The position numbers and the translations under genes were made by a program. DNA of 64,000 bases from Heterohyrax brucei. Lineage: Eukaryota > Chordata > Mammalia > Hyracoidea > Procaviidae. The notes under the pieces were generated by a model. That model saw nothing but the letters and a program-made list of their open reading frames with translations, did no database searches and was not told the origin of the DNA. The stretch covers positions 86,865,049 through 86,929,048 of the forward strand of contig CM053156.1 in assembly GCA_028571685.1 (NCBI GenBank), given 5' to 3'. Below are positions 1 to 11,449 of the stretch, piece by piece (the first letter of the stretch is position 1; every line of letters begins with the position of its first letter).

Positions 1-876
1 TAGATTAGATAGTTGATAGAAATTTGGTTGGGTGAAATCAGTGACAGCCCACATTAGAAAGAAGATCAATTTGACTGGACTTCAACATAGCATGAATACT
101 CCTCCAATCTTAACCCAATATTGCAAGGACAGAATACCAGGGGAGGGAATCCAGGGACCATGCTATCAGAGGACATCGAGGCCAATTGGCATAACTAGTG
201 TATTGCTAAGAGAGTCTTCTGCACGCCGTATTGGTGAGTGGTGTCTGGGGTCTTAAAACCTAGCAAGCTGCCATCTGAGGCACACCAAATGGTCCCAGCT
301 CAGCAGGAACAGACTACTACCAAGAACCAAACCAACATGGGGGAAAGAGAACCCACATAAGTGGGTGACTACACTGACATGTGACCAGAGGAACCAGATG
401 GTGCCCGGCCACCACCAGTGATAGCTGTGATGGGGCTCATAAAGTTGAGTCTCACTGGCAACAAGAGAATAAAAAATGGTGTACCCTGAGAACTCCACTA
501 AGAGACCACAACTGATGATCCAGGGGCCTTGGGTTCCCCTGGGAGCATGTCCTGATGCTGTCCCATCCATAAATCTTTACTGAGGTCGACTCTTCGGACA
601 GTAATGGATTGGACTCAGTGACACAGAGTGACCATACCGTGTGTGCACTTTACAGTTCCATGCATCTATAGGATGTCATTCTGCTGGCCTCTTACGGGAG
701 GGCAGTGGGTGGAGAGGAGGGGACAGGAGATTGTTAGGAGGATATGACATGTATAGAATGGATAGGAGGAGTGTGCTGTCACTGGGTGGGGAGAGCAGTG
801 GGAGCTGCACATAGGCGGGCATGCAAATTTATATTGGATTGTACACCTTCACTCAATCACAATAAATTTTAAAAAA
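1..876 (+). mobile_element. L1 LINE, 3' UTR only
   Basis: This is the 3' untranslated end of an L1 LINE. It matches, over its whole length, the forward copy at about 25160-26041 (shared landmarks GTTGATAGAAAT near the start and TTGTTAGGAGGATATGACAT near 734). It ends in TCAATCACAATAAATTTT followed by a short A run. The window opens just downstream of where ORF2 would stop, so the body lies left of the window or was lost to 5' truncation. Short ORFs here are not genes. Confidence 0.85.
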
Positions 877-3800
877 GAAGGTATATTTGTCTCCTTTTGG
901 GTAGAGTGTTCTGTATACTGCTATGTGGTCCAGTTGGTTGATTATGTAATTTAGATCTTCTGTATCTTTACTGAGTTTCTTTCTGGATGTTCTCTCCATC
1001 ACCAAAAGTGCTGTGTTGATATCTCCTAGTAGTATTGTGGAGCTATTTCTCTTTTCAGTGCTCTTCGAGTTCATCTGATGTACTTAGAAGGACTGCCACT
1101 AGGTGCATAAATACTTAATAAGGCTGTGTCCTCCCAATACATTGAATCTTTAATCAGCATATAGTGACCCTCCTTGTCCACTGGGGTGGATTTTAAATTA
1201 ATGTGTCTTTTATTTGAAATTAACATTGCCACTGTTTTTTGAACATTTTTTGCTTCATATATATTTTTCCATCATTCGAGTTTCAGTTTGTTTGTACCTT
1301 TAAGTTTAAGGTGTCTCTCTTGTAGACAGCATATAGATGGGCTGTGTTTTTTAATCAGTTTTGCTATTCTTTGTCACTTTATTGGTGCATTTAACTCATT
1401 TACATTTAATGTAATTATTCATAGGTATGAATTTAGTGCTGTCATTTTGGTGTCTTTTTTGCATGAGGCTTGAAGGCACTTAGCTGGCTTTTGTATGTTG
1501 GTGACAATTTTTTTATTCTACTTAATTTTCTCTACTGAGTCATTTTTCTGTATAGGTTTTCTTTTCATCTTTTTCATTGTTGTTGGTTTTACATATGCTG
1601 ATACTTCTTGATTTTGTTTCTTATTTTAATGTGTAGGATCATCAGTTTCCTTTGTGGTTACCTTACTATTTACTCCTAATGCTCTAAGTTTAAACCAGTG
1701 TTTACTTTATCATGCCTTGACTTCTTTTCCATATGAAAGATCAGTGAATACATTGTTTTGTCCTTTTTTTGATTAAATTTTGTCATTTTTTACATACTGA
1801 CAGCTCTGTTTCATATTTTAGTGTTATAGTTGTGATTTATTTTTGTGGCTTACCTATTGTGTTGATATCTGAATGCTCTGTCTTGTTTTGTACCCCTGAG
1901 TATGTACCTGATGTTGCTGATTTTCTAACTGAAGATCTTCCTTCAGTGTTTCTTATAATTTTGGTTTGGTTTTTGCAAATTCTGAAAACTTCTGTTTATC
2001 TGGAAATGTCCCAATTTTGCCATCATATTTGAGAGACAGTTTTGCAGAATATATCATTCTTGGCTGGCAAGTTTTTCCTTCAGGGTTTTATATATGTCAT
2101 CCCATTGCCTTCTTGTCAGTAGGGTTTCTGCTGACTAGCCCAAGCTTAGTCTTATTGCTTCCTATCCCATAGAATATTTTTGGTTTAACCCAGCTGCCTT
2201 TAATAGACTCTGCTTATCTTTAGTTTTGGTAACTTTGATCAGTGTATGTCTTGGTGTCTTTCTTTGGGGATCGACTTTATGTGGAGTTCAATGAGGAAGA
2301 GAAGAGATGTATCTTTTCTTCTTTCATGATGTCATGAAAGTTTTCTGCCAATATTTCTTCAACAATTCTCTCTGCATTTTCTGTTATCCCCCTACTCTGG
2401 AACTCCAATAATTTACAAATTATTCCTCTTGATAAATCCTACATAACTCTTAGTAATTCTTCATTTTTTAAAAATTCTTTCATCTGATTTTTCCTCAAAT
2501 ATCTTGGCACCAGTTTTTTTTTTTCTTCAGTCTCACTAATTCTGCATTCCATTGCCTCAGTCTTACTCCTTTGAATTTCTATTGAATTGTCTAATTCTGT
2601 AATTTTACTATTAATCTGCTGAATTTCAGATCAGTGTTGCTCAGGTATTTCTTGCTGCCTGTTTAATTCTTTATTATGCTCTGCTGTAATTTGCTCAGTA
2701 TCCTTCCTGATGTCCTGAAGAGCTCTAAACATTAATATTTTGTATTTTACCTCTGATAATTGCAGGAAGTCTTTTTCATTGGGAAAATCTTTTTATTCTT
2801 TTTTTTTTTTTGGAGTTTTCTGAAGGTATTATGGTCTCCTTTAAATGACTTGAAATTGACTGTTGTCTCTGAGCCATTAGAAAGTTTTTTTTTAATTTTT
2901 ATTTTATTTAACATAACTGAGTGAAAATGTACATTCACATATAAATTCACATGCCCACCTACATACAGCTTCCAGTACTCTCCCTGTCCAGTGACTGCAC
3001 ACTATTCCTCTCTGCTCCATACATGTCTCATCCTCCCAACAGCCTCCTTTCCCCTCCTCTCCGTCCACTCCCCTTCCTCCAGCCAGAGGTCAGCAAGATG
3101 ATATCCTGTAGATGTATAGAACCATAGAGTGCTTCCCATATATGGTCACTCTGCATTGCCAAGTCCAATCCATTCCTGTCCAAAGAGTGGACCTTTGTTA
3201 TAATTTATGGGAAAGGGCAGCATCAGGGCCGGGGGCCATGCTCTCAGAGGAACCCCAAAACCGCTGGACCATCAATAGAGGTCTTTTAGTGGAGATCTCA
3301 TGATGCACCTCTTTTTATTCTTGTGTTGCCAGTGAGACTCCTCTCTGTGAGCTCCATCGTGGCTATCGCTGGTGGTGGCTGGGCACCATCTGGTTCTTCC
3401 GGTCCCAAGTCGATGTAGGCACCCACTCTTGTGGGTCTCTCTGTCTTCTCGGTTGTCTTTACCACATGTCATTTTGGTCCTCAGTGAGCATCCGTTCCTG
3501 CTGAGTTGGGACCATTTGCTGTGTCCTCAGATGGCAGCTTGGCAGCTTTTAAGACCCCAGACGCCATTCACCAATGTGGGGTGCAGAGAGCTCTCTTAGC
3601 AAAATGCTAGTTGTGCCAATTGGCCTGGAGTTCGCCTAAAAGCATGGTCCCCCGCCCCCGTCCCAGCTACTCTATCCTTGCAGTATTGAGTTAAGATGGA
3701 AGGAGTACTCAAGTTATGCTGAAGTCCACTTGATGTTGTTCTTGCTTCTAATGTGTGCTATCATCACTTTCTCCCAACTAGATTTCTAGTAACTATCTAA

Positions 3801-5988
3801 ACTAAACCCTCACCTCCTCATCCTCCCTCCCTCCCCTCCCTTGCAGCTGTCAAAGAGTCTTTTCTTCTATACACAAGTCTGTTTTTGAGATCTTATCATA
3901 GAGGTCTCATACAGTATTTGTCCTTTTGTCGCTGACTACTTTCACTCAACATAATGTCTTCCAGTTGAAACCGGGTTAGGAGATGTTTCCTGGAATCATC
4001 GTTATTCTTTATCATTGCGTAGTGCTCCATTGAGTATATGTACCATAGTTTACCTATCCATTTTTCTATTGTTGGGCATCTGGGTTGATTCCATCTTTTT
4101 GCTATTGTGGACTGTGCTGCGATAAACATTCTGGTACATGTGTCCGTTGGTGTGAAAGGCCTTGATTCTGTAGGATATATTCCAAGTAGTGGAATTACTG
4201 GGTCAAATGGTATATCGATATCCATTTTTTTAAGGAAGTGCCAGATTGCCTTCCAAAGAGGCTGGACTGTTTTGCAACCCCACCAACAGTATAGGAGGGT
4301 TCCACTTTCTCCACAGCCTCTCCAGCATTTGTTGTTTTGTGTTTTCTGGATCATGGCCAATCTTGTTGGGGTGAGATGGTATCTCATTGTTGTCTTGATT
4401 TGAATTTCTTTAATAACTCAAGATCGTGAACATGTCTGCATGTGTTTTTTGGCTGCCTGGATCTCCTCTTTAGTGAAGTGTCTGTCCATCTCCTTTGCCT
4501 ATCGCTTAACTGGATGGTTTATCTTCTTCTTATTGATATTTTGTAGTATCTTATAGATTATGGAGATCAGGCGTCAGTCTGACATAGAGTTGCCAAATAT
4601 TTTTTCCCATTCTGTGGGTGTTCTTTTAATTCTATTAATAAAGTCTTTGGATGAGCAAAAGTGTTTGATTCTTAATAGTTCCCATTTATCTATTTTCTCT
4701 TCTATTGATTGAGGTTTCTTTGACAGATTTTGGAGTCTGTCCTCATTGTGTATTAAAACTTCCATTGTTGTTCCTACCTTTTCTTGGATGAGCTTTATCG
4801 TTTTAGGTTTGATATTTAGGTCTTTTATCCAGTTGGAGTTGGTTTCTATATAAGGTGTAAGATATGGATCTTGATTCAGTTTATTGCAGATGGATAACCA
4901 ATTTAGCCAGCACCATTTGTTGAAGAGACTGTTTTTACCCCAGTTTAATGTCTTAGGGCCTTTGTCGAATATCAACTGTTCATAGGCAGATGGTGTCATC
5001 TCTGGGGTCTCAATTCTAGAAAGTTTTTAAATATAATTTATTTATGTTTGTTTATTTGTTCTTACATATATACATGCACATATATGTAATTTAGTACTTA
5101 AATGTCCAAATAGGCTGGTTGTGTGAGCTAATTCAATTATTGGAGGTGTAGAAATTCCAACACCCTGTTACCAGGTGGTTAGAGCAGTTGCTAGGCACAT
5201 AAGCTCAGGTGTCAGTTCACTTTTCTAGTGTGTATTCAGCCTGGGAACCCAGTTAGCCAGCCCCCAAGTGTGTAGTGCCTGCTAGGGAATGGTGTTTGTT
5301 ATGGACTCAGGTTGCTGGTTGCACATGTATTGAGAAAGGTAGGGGGCTGTGCTGAGAAAGAGAAGGGGTCCACAGCCCTGCACCTAGGGAAAGGACCTTT
5401 TCCTGCCCAGAGTTCCTGGCTCAGGAGCTTTGGGAGACCCCCCCCCACTTGGTAAATTATTCTCTCTCCAAGTCCAGGAGAATAGCTCAGGGTGCACACA
5501 AGGGCTTCCACTTTCAGCCCAGATAGAGCACCAGAATTTATTGCCAGATTTAGTGCAGAGAAGGGAGGGTAGAGCACTGGGAAAAGGGAGAGACCTTGTA
5601 TCCCAAAGAAAACTTTTGACCCACATGTATGAAAGAACTTAATCTTTTAATGTTCAGTTGGGTGAGTTCCACAATTCTGTAGGTATAACTGCTTGAAGCT
5701 TGGCTTTTCCACTGAGAAAGATGTTCTCTGCACACAGCTTTGTTCACCATGCAGGCAGCAGGGGGTCCTCCTGAGGGTTGTGGATTTCACTAGTCCAGCT
5801 TTGCCTGTCTGTGTACTGCTGGACCTACTCCCCTGTCCCTGTCACCCAGTTCATTTTCTCTGCTTCCCTCCTAATGTTCATGGCTCTTAGAATGCTCTAC
5901 ACAATTCATTAGGCTGTTTTCCTGGGTCTTTGTTGTTAGAGAGAAGATAGGATGCGTCAAACTAGTTTACCTTGCTAGCTCCACCCTT
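877..5988 (-). mobile_element. Reverse-strand L1 with intact 5' end, interrupted
   Basis: Read on the minus strand this is the 5' half of an L1. The 5' UTR begins near 5988 with GGGTGGAGCTAGC-like sequence and the typical ACTAG...GACGC start signature, and runs to about 5029. It continues at 2889 into ORF1-like sequence and then the start of the ORF2 endonuclease domain (about 1560 down to 877). The 853-1074 frame is the endonuclease/linker with a GDIN-type motif. The 2.1-kb block 2890-5016 is a separate insertion. The ORF2 reverse transcriptase part is missing; it may continue left of the window beyond the L1 tail at 1-876, or be deleted. Frames carry many stops, so the copy is dead. The 5' UTR is homologous to that at 30335-31000. 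Confidence 0.8.
2890..5016 (-). mobile_element. 5'-truncated L1 inserted in another L1
   Basis: Minus-strand L1 containing the ORF2 C-terminal region (4999-4574 and 4387-3896, with the cysteine-rich TLLYCWWGCK-type segment typical of L1 ORF2) followed by the 3' UTR and an A-rich tail seen as T-rich sequence at 2890-2915. A 12-bp direct repeat, tagaaagttttt, lies at 2878-2889 and 5017-5028 and is the target site duplication. The outer L1 resumes on both sides in register. The two open ORF2 stretches are long for this window, so this is one of the younger L1 copies here, but it lacks the endonuclease and most of the reverse transcriptase. Confidence 0.88.
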
Positions 5989-5999
5989 TAACATGTTTT

Positions 6000-7165
6000 T
6001 TTTGTGTGTGTAATTCAGTAACATTAATTACATTCATCATATTATGCAAGCATTATCACTATTTTCCAGATTTTTCTATCACTCTTAACAGAATTCAAGG
6101 CCCTCTGAAAAATCATTCTCTTTCTTCTCCTCCCTCTCTCCACGTGCTTGTTCTAGACATTTCATATGATTAGAACCATATATTATTTGTCCTCTGGTGA
6201 CTGACTAATTTCACTCAGAAAAATGTTCTCAAAGTTCATCCATGCTGTAGCATGTATCAGAGCTTCATTTCTCTTTATGGCTGAGTAATATTGCACTGTA
6301 TGGATATTCCCCATTTTCTTTACCCATTCATCTATTGATGAATATTTAGGTTTTTCAACCCTTTAGTTATGAATAGTACAGCAATGAACACTGGAGTACA
6401 AGTATTTGCATTCTTGCTTTCATTTTTTTTTGAGGGGGTATATATCTAGGAGTGGAATTGCTGAGTCATATGGTAGTTCCATATTTAACTCTCTGAGGAA
6501 CCGTCAAACTGTTTTCACAGTGGTTGTACCATTTACAATCCCACCAGCAAGGGAGGAAGGTTCCAGCTTTCCACATCCTCACCAACACCTGTTTTGCTCT
6601 TTTCTTCTTCTCCTCCTCCTGCTTTTTTTCATTATAACCACCCTAGTGGAGGTGAACTAGTATCTCACTGAAGTTTTGATTCACATTTATCTAAATGGCT
6701 AATGGTGTTGAGCATCTTTTCATGTGCTAGTTGGGCATTTGTATATCATTGCTGAAATGTTTATTCAATCCCTTTCCCTAATTTTTGTGATCAAGGTTGT
6801 TTGTCTTCCTGTTGTCAAGTTATGCCAAGCCAAGTGCCATCGAGTTGGAGGGGTTCTTATAATCTGGTTACTAAAGTCTCAGTGGATGTAGAGTTCCTTG
6901 AAACTTTTTTCCCAATGTCTAGTTTGTCTCCTCATCTCATTGTTAAAGTTCTTTGATGCATAAAAGCTTTCAATTTTAATAAAGTTCAATTTATGTATTT
7001 TGTCTTTTGTTGCTTGCGTTTTTGGTGTCATATCTGAGAATCTGTTGTTTAAAAAAGACAAACAAGATACTGAAGCCTTATCTCTGCTTTTTCCTAAGAG
7101 TTTTAGGGCTTTAATTCTTACATTTAGGTTCTTGATCCATTTTGAGTTAATTTTCATTGATGGTG
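6000..7165 (-). mobile_element. Old L1 fragment, ORF2 3' part
   Basis: Strongly diverged L1 ORF2 sequence on the minus strand. Read in reverse it gives the segment ending in a MKINSKWIKNLNVRIKALKL-like stretch (7157-6879) and, upstream on the plus strand, the recognisable landmark of a mammalian L1 3' end (a site around 6290-6400 with TATGGATATTCCCCATTTTC). A 25-30 bp scrap at about 6825-6850 resembles a SINE tail. No intact frame remains. Confidence 0.65.
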
Positions 7166-7232
7166 TATATTTCCTTCCTGTCTTCCTCTTTCATTTCTTC
7201 CTTCCTTTCTGTTTTCTTCCTTCCTTCCAACT
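7166..7232. repeat. TTCC/CT-rich microsatellite
   Basis: Imperfect run of TTCC, CTTT and TTCTT units at the edge of the old L1. Pyrimidine-rich simple sequence without coding capacity. Confidence 0.7.
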
Positions 7233-7252
7233 GTCTCTCCCATTTGTTAGCC

Positions 7253-7340
7253 ATTTCCTTGAGGACAAGGCCCATTCCATGTAGGTTCACTGGTACCCAG
7301 CACAGTTGCTGGTAGTTGCTCAGTAAAGATTTGTTGTTGT
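7253..7340 (+). mobile_element. L2-like LINE 3' end
   Basis: Resembles the ancient L2 3' end: CCTTGAGGACAAGG, then CCCAGCACAGTTGC, then GCTCAGTAAAGATTTGTTG. Diverged, assigned by pattern only. Confidence 0.5.
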
Positions 7341-7344
7341 TAAG

Positions 7345-7412
7345 AATAGAAAGTGCTTAGAACAAGGCCTTAATACACATAATGAGTGCTTAATAAATAC
7401 TATTTATAGCTA
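7345..7412 (+). mobile_element. MIR-like SINE fragment
   Basis: Contains GTGCTTAGAACAAGGCCTTA and GAGTGCTTAATAAATACTA, resembling the tail of a MIR or L2. Family call uncertain. Confidence 0.45.
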
Positions 7413-8112
7413 CTACATTTACTGAGAGCAGTGTATGAGTTCCTTGTGGACACTTTTCCACCCGTCAGGATTTCCCCCGCTGAAACTTGGCTGGAGATTC
7501 CCAACATGTGTGTGGCTAATAGAGTCAGGTTTTGATGGAAGGGAGAAGGGGAAGTAGGGGAGCAGGCAGGTCTCCATCCTTCACTGGCATCCTCTAGAGT
7601 CTGAACTTAGCAGCTGCACACATCCTGGTGGGGAGAGACTACCTTTTGCCCCTCAAGCCCTGCTGAGCTTATTGCCTGCATGCAGCCAAGCAGCGGGTGC
7701 ATTCATGCTTCAAGGGTGAAGCACTGGCACGAGTGTACAGACCTCCAGGGTAGACTGGGCAGGTGAACTGGAGCATCTGCCACAGCCCCCCTCCCCAGAC
7801 CCCATCTGTGAACTCCATAGGGGCATGCCTTGTTCTGGGGTGTGGTGGCCGCAGGAGCAGTGAGACTAGCAAGATCAGAGGAGGAACCTGGCGGAGGGCA
7901 GTCTTAGCCCCCAACTCCTCCCACTGTAAGCCCTTGGCATCTAGTCTGGAAGATGCAGATGAGAAGCTCTACCTCCCAAAGGCTGCTGCAGAGTTTAGTG
8001 AGGGAAGGTGTGAGGAGCCTTCTGGTTTTGGGGCAGCCCTGCCTGGTTGGGGTATCTTCACAGACAAAATAAAGAGAGGTTATTTCTCAAGAAAAATCCT
8101 CAGTAGTAGTAT
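7413..8112. other. No element recognised
   Basis: Unique-looking sequence of moderate GC content. The 138-residue plus-strand frame (7763-8179) runs into the neighbouring SINE and has no recognisable domain, so it is treated as a chance frame. Confidence 0.4.
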
Positions 8113-8119
8113 CACATTA

Positions 8120-8321
8120 GGAGCCCTGGTGGTGCAACAGTTAAGCACTCAGATGCTATCCAAGAGGTTGGCAGTTTGAATCCACCCCGTGGCTCTGAGG
8201 AAGAAAGACCTGATGATCTGCTTTGATAGGGATTAGAGCCTAGAAAACCATATGACACATCTCTCCTCTGTCACTGTGTGTCAGAAATTGACTCAGAGGC
8301 ACCTAACACCACCACCATCAC
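8120..8321 (+). mobile_element. AfroSINE-type tRNA-derived SINE
   Basis: Starts GGAGCCCTGGTGGTGCA (box A region) and has GGCAGTTTGAATCCACC (box B) about 50 bp later. A middle block (GGAAGAAAGACCTGATGATC type) follows, then the RTE-like tail (CAGAAATTGACTCAGAGGCACC). A 9-bp direct repeat, cacattagg, flanks it at 8113-8121 and 8322-8330. This is the long form of the SINE. Confidence 0.88.
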
Positions 8322-8482
8322 CACATTAGGCACACACTGCCTCCTGGGAGGGAACAAGGGAAAGAAGGAGGAAGAAAAGAAGACTAAGAAGATCTACCAA
8401 CCCATCAGCTCACAACAGATGGGCCCACATGGGAAGACCAAAAGGTGTGATCTTATTTTATCCCCTCATACCCAGTGGGAAA

Positions 8483-8526
8483 AGGGCTATTATCATCCCC
8501 ATTTTACAGATGTGGAAACCCAATAA
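8483..8526 (+). mobile_element. MIR-like core scrap
   Basis: CATCCCCATTTTACAGATGTGGAAAC matches the well-known MIR core pattern. Very short. Confidence 0.4.
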
Positions 8527-8539
8527 GTGAAAGTAGGAA

Positions 8540-8771
8540 TGCAAAAAGATACTTGTACACTAATGTTCACTGTGGCAATATTCACAATAACTGAAAGGTG
8601 GGAAAAACCCCTAAATGTCTCTCAGTAGGAGAACGGATAAACAAAATGTGATGTATCTATACAGTACAATATCACTCAGCTGTAAAGAGAAATGAAGCTC
8701 TGATACATGGTACAAGAGGGATGAACCTCAAAAATAATGCTGAGTGAAATAAGTCAGAAGTAGACGATGAG
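8540..8771 (+). mobile_element. Old L1, end of ORF2 and start of 3' UTR
   Basis: Contains the region just before the L1 stop (ACAAAATGTGATGTATCTATAC, then ATAATGCTGAGTGAAATAAG), typical of diverged mammalian L1 3' ends. It abuts the RTE that begins at 8772. Confidence 0.65.
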
Positions 8772-9115
8772 ACAAGTTGTGGGATGACATCAATGACATC
8801 ATACAAGGAGAAAACAAAAAGTCATTTAAAAGACAGGAAAGAAAGAAAAGAACAGAATAGACATCAGAAAAGACTCTGAAACTTGATTCTCAATGCAGAG
8901 TAGCTGAAGTGAAAGGAGGAAACGATGTGGTAAGAGATGCACAGATGATTTCAAAAGGCAGATTGAAAAGACAAAGTACGGCATTATAATGAAATACACA
9001 AAGACCTGGAGATAGAAAACCAAAAGGCAAGAACATATTCATATTTCTCAAGCTGAAAGAACTAAAGAAAAAATTCAAGCCTCAAGTTGAAATGTTGAAG
9101 GATTCTATGGACAAA

Positions 9116-9635
9116 TTGGCTGCTAAAGACCTCTTTAAAGTTTTGAAAAGCAAAGATGTCACCCTGAGGATTAAGATGCACATGACCCAAGTCATGGTGT
9201 TTTTGATAGCCTCACATGCATTCAAAAGCTGGACTACAAATAAGAAAAATAAAAGAAGAATTAACCCCTTTGAATTGCGGTGTTGGTGAAGAATACTGAA
9301 TACACCATGAACCGCCAAAGAATGAATAAACCTCTTTTGGAAGAAGTACAACCAGATGCTCCTTAGAAGCAATGACAATGAGACTTTGTCTCACCAGTTT
9401 TGGACACGCTATCAGGAGAGACCAGTCCCTGGAGAAGGATATCATGCTTCACACAGTAGAAGATCAGCAAAAAAGAGGAAGACACTTAAAGAGATGGATT
9501 GACACAGTAGCTGCAACAGTGGGCTCAAGCCTAGCACCAATTGTGAGGATGGGGTGTGACTGGGTAGTGTTTTGTACTGGTGTGCATAGGGTTGCTGTGA
9601 ATTGGAACTAACTCCATGGCAACTAACAACAACAC
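9116..9635 (+). mobile_element. 5'-truncated RTE inserted in the host RTE
   Basis: Begins in the reverse transcriptase C-terminal region (AAKDLFKVLKSKDVTL-type residues), runs through the C-terminal basic tail and ends in a 3' tail, GGCAACTAACAACAACA. The direct repeat ggacaaa at 9109-9115 and 9636-9642 is the target duplication, and host sequence is collinear across it. The preserved frame at 9092-9289 crosses the junction, so its N-terminus belongs to the host element. Confidence 0.85.
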
Positions 9636-11126
9636 GGACAAAATGTGGAGCAACACAGGAAGCATCGAAAGATAGTAGAAGCACCAGAAAGAACTGGTTG
9701 ATGTTCAGCCATTTCAGGAGGCAACATAAGATCAAGAACTACCGGTAGTGAAGGAAGAGGTCCAGGCTGCAGCAAAGGCATTGTTGGAAAACAAGGGTCT
9801 GGGAACTGACAGAGTATCAACTAAGATGTTTCAACAAACACATGCAATGCTGGAAACATTCACTCATGTATGCCAAGGAATCTGGAAGACAGCTACCCTA
9901 CCAACCGACTAGAAGAGATCCATATTTGTGGCGATTCCAAAGAAAGATGATCCAATAGTTTGTGGAAATTATTGAACAATATCATTAATATCACACACAA
10001 GTAAAATTTTGCTGAAGATCATTCGAAAATTGTTGGATCATTACATAGACAAGGAACCATCAGAAACTCAAGAAGAAACTCAGAAGAGGATATGGAACCA
10101 GTGATATCATTGCTGATATCTTGGCTAAGAACAGAGAATATCAGAAAGATGCTGACTGTGTTTTATTGACTGTGCAAAAGCATTCACATGTGTGGCTCAT
10201 AGCAAACTATGGGTAATATAGTGAAGAATGGGAATTGCAGAACGCTTAATTGTGCTCATGAGTAGGATCCTGTATATCAATTGAGAGGCAGTCATTGGAA
10301 CAAAATAAGGGAATACCACATGTATATCAGGGTTGTATCTTTTCACCATACTTATTCAATATGTATAATGAGCAGCTGGACTACATGAAGAAAAAAGGGT
10401 CATTAGGATTAGAGGAAGACTCATTAACAACCTTACTTGCTGAAAGTGAAGAGGACTTGAGGCACTTAATGAAGAAGACCAAAGACTACAGCCTTCAGTA
10501 TGGATTACACCTCAACATAAAGAAAACAAAAATCCTCACAACTGGATCAACAGGCAACATCATGATAAACGCAGAAAAGATAGAAATTGTCAAGGATTTA
10601 ATTTTACTTGGATCAGTGATCAATACTCATGGAAGCAGCAGTCAAGAAATCAAATGACTCATTGAACCAGGCAAAGCTACTTCAAAAAAATCTCTTTAAA
10701 GTGTGAAAAAGTAAAGATGTCACTTTGAGGACTAAGGTGCCAACTGACCCAGGCCATGGTATTTGCAGTCTTCTCAAATGCATATGAAAGCTGGACAATG
10801 AATAGGAAAGACCAAAGAAGGATTGATGCCTTTGAATTATGGTGCTGGTGAAGAATACTGAATATGCAATGGATTGCCAGAAGAATAAACAAACCTATCT
10901 TGAAAGACCCCAACTTGTCTGTCAGTTTGTTGTACTGTGAGGACTTGTGTGTTGCTGTGATACTGGAAGTGATGCCACTGGTATTAAGCAGGGTCATCCA
11001 CGGTGGACAGGTTTCAGCTGAGCTTCTAGACTAAAACAGACTAGGAAGGTGAACCTGTCAGTCTATTTCTGAAAAGAAGTAGCCAGTAAAAACCTCATGA
11101 ATAGCAGTAGAACGTTGTCAGATATA

Positions 11127-11296
11127 AAATTAAACCAAACCCACAATCATTGAGTCAGTTCCGATTCACAGCAACCCTATAAGTCAGAGTAGAAATGCCC
11201 CATAGAGTTTCTAAGAAGCACCTGATGGATTTGAACTACCAGTCTTTTGGTTAGCAGACATAGCCCTTAACCACTATAACACCAGGGTTTTCTTCT
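11127..11296 (-). mobile_element. AfroSINE-type SINE in an RTE 5' UTR
   Basis: Reverse-oriented SINE. The plus strand reads the tail first (GAGTCAGTTCCGATTCACAG), then the box B complement, and ends in ACACCAGGGTTTTC. The 8-bp repeat cagatata lies at 11119-11126 and 11297-11304. It landed after the host RTE had inserted. Confidence 0.88.
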
Positions 11297-11449
11297 CAGA
11301 TATAGAGCAGAAAATGAGCCCCCCAGGTTGGAAGTCACCCTAAAGACTACTGGGGAAGATTGCTGCCTCTTCAATATGGAGTCAACCTTAATGAGGTGGA
11401 TCGAGGAAAGCCTACGGAACTTGCATTTGCTCATGTGGCATGACTCAAA

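Noticed and set aside
8120..8321. Box A and box B as a genuine tRNA gene
   Set aside because: The spacing, the long non-tRNA body, the RTE-like tail and the flanking duplication show a SINE.
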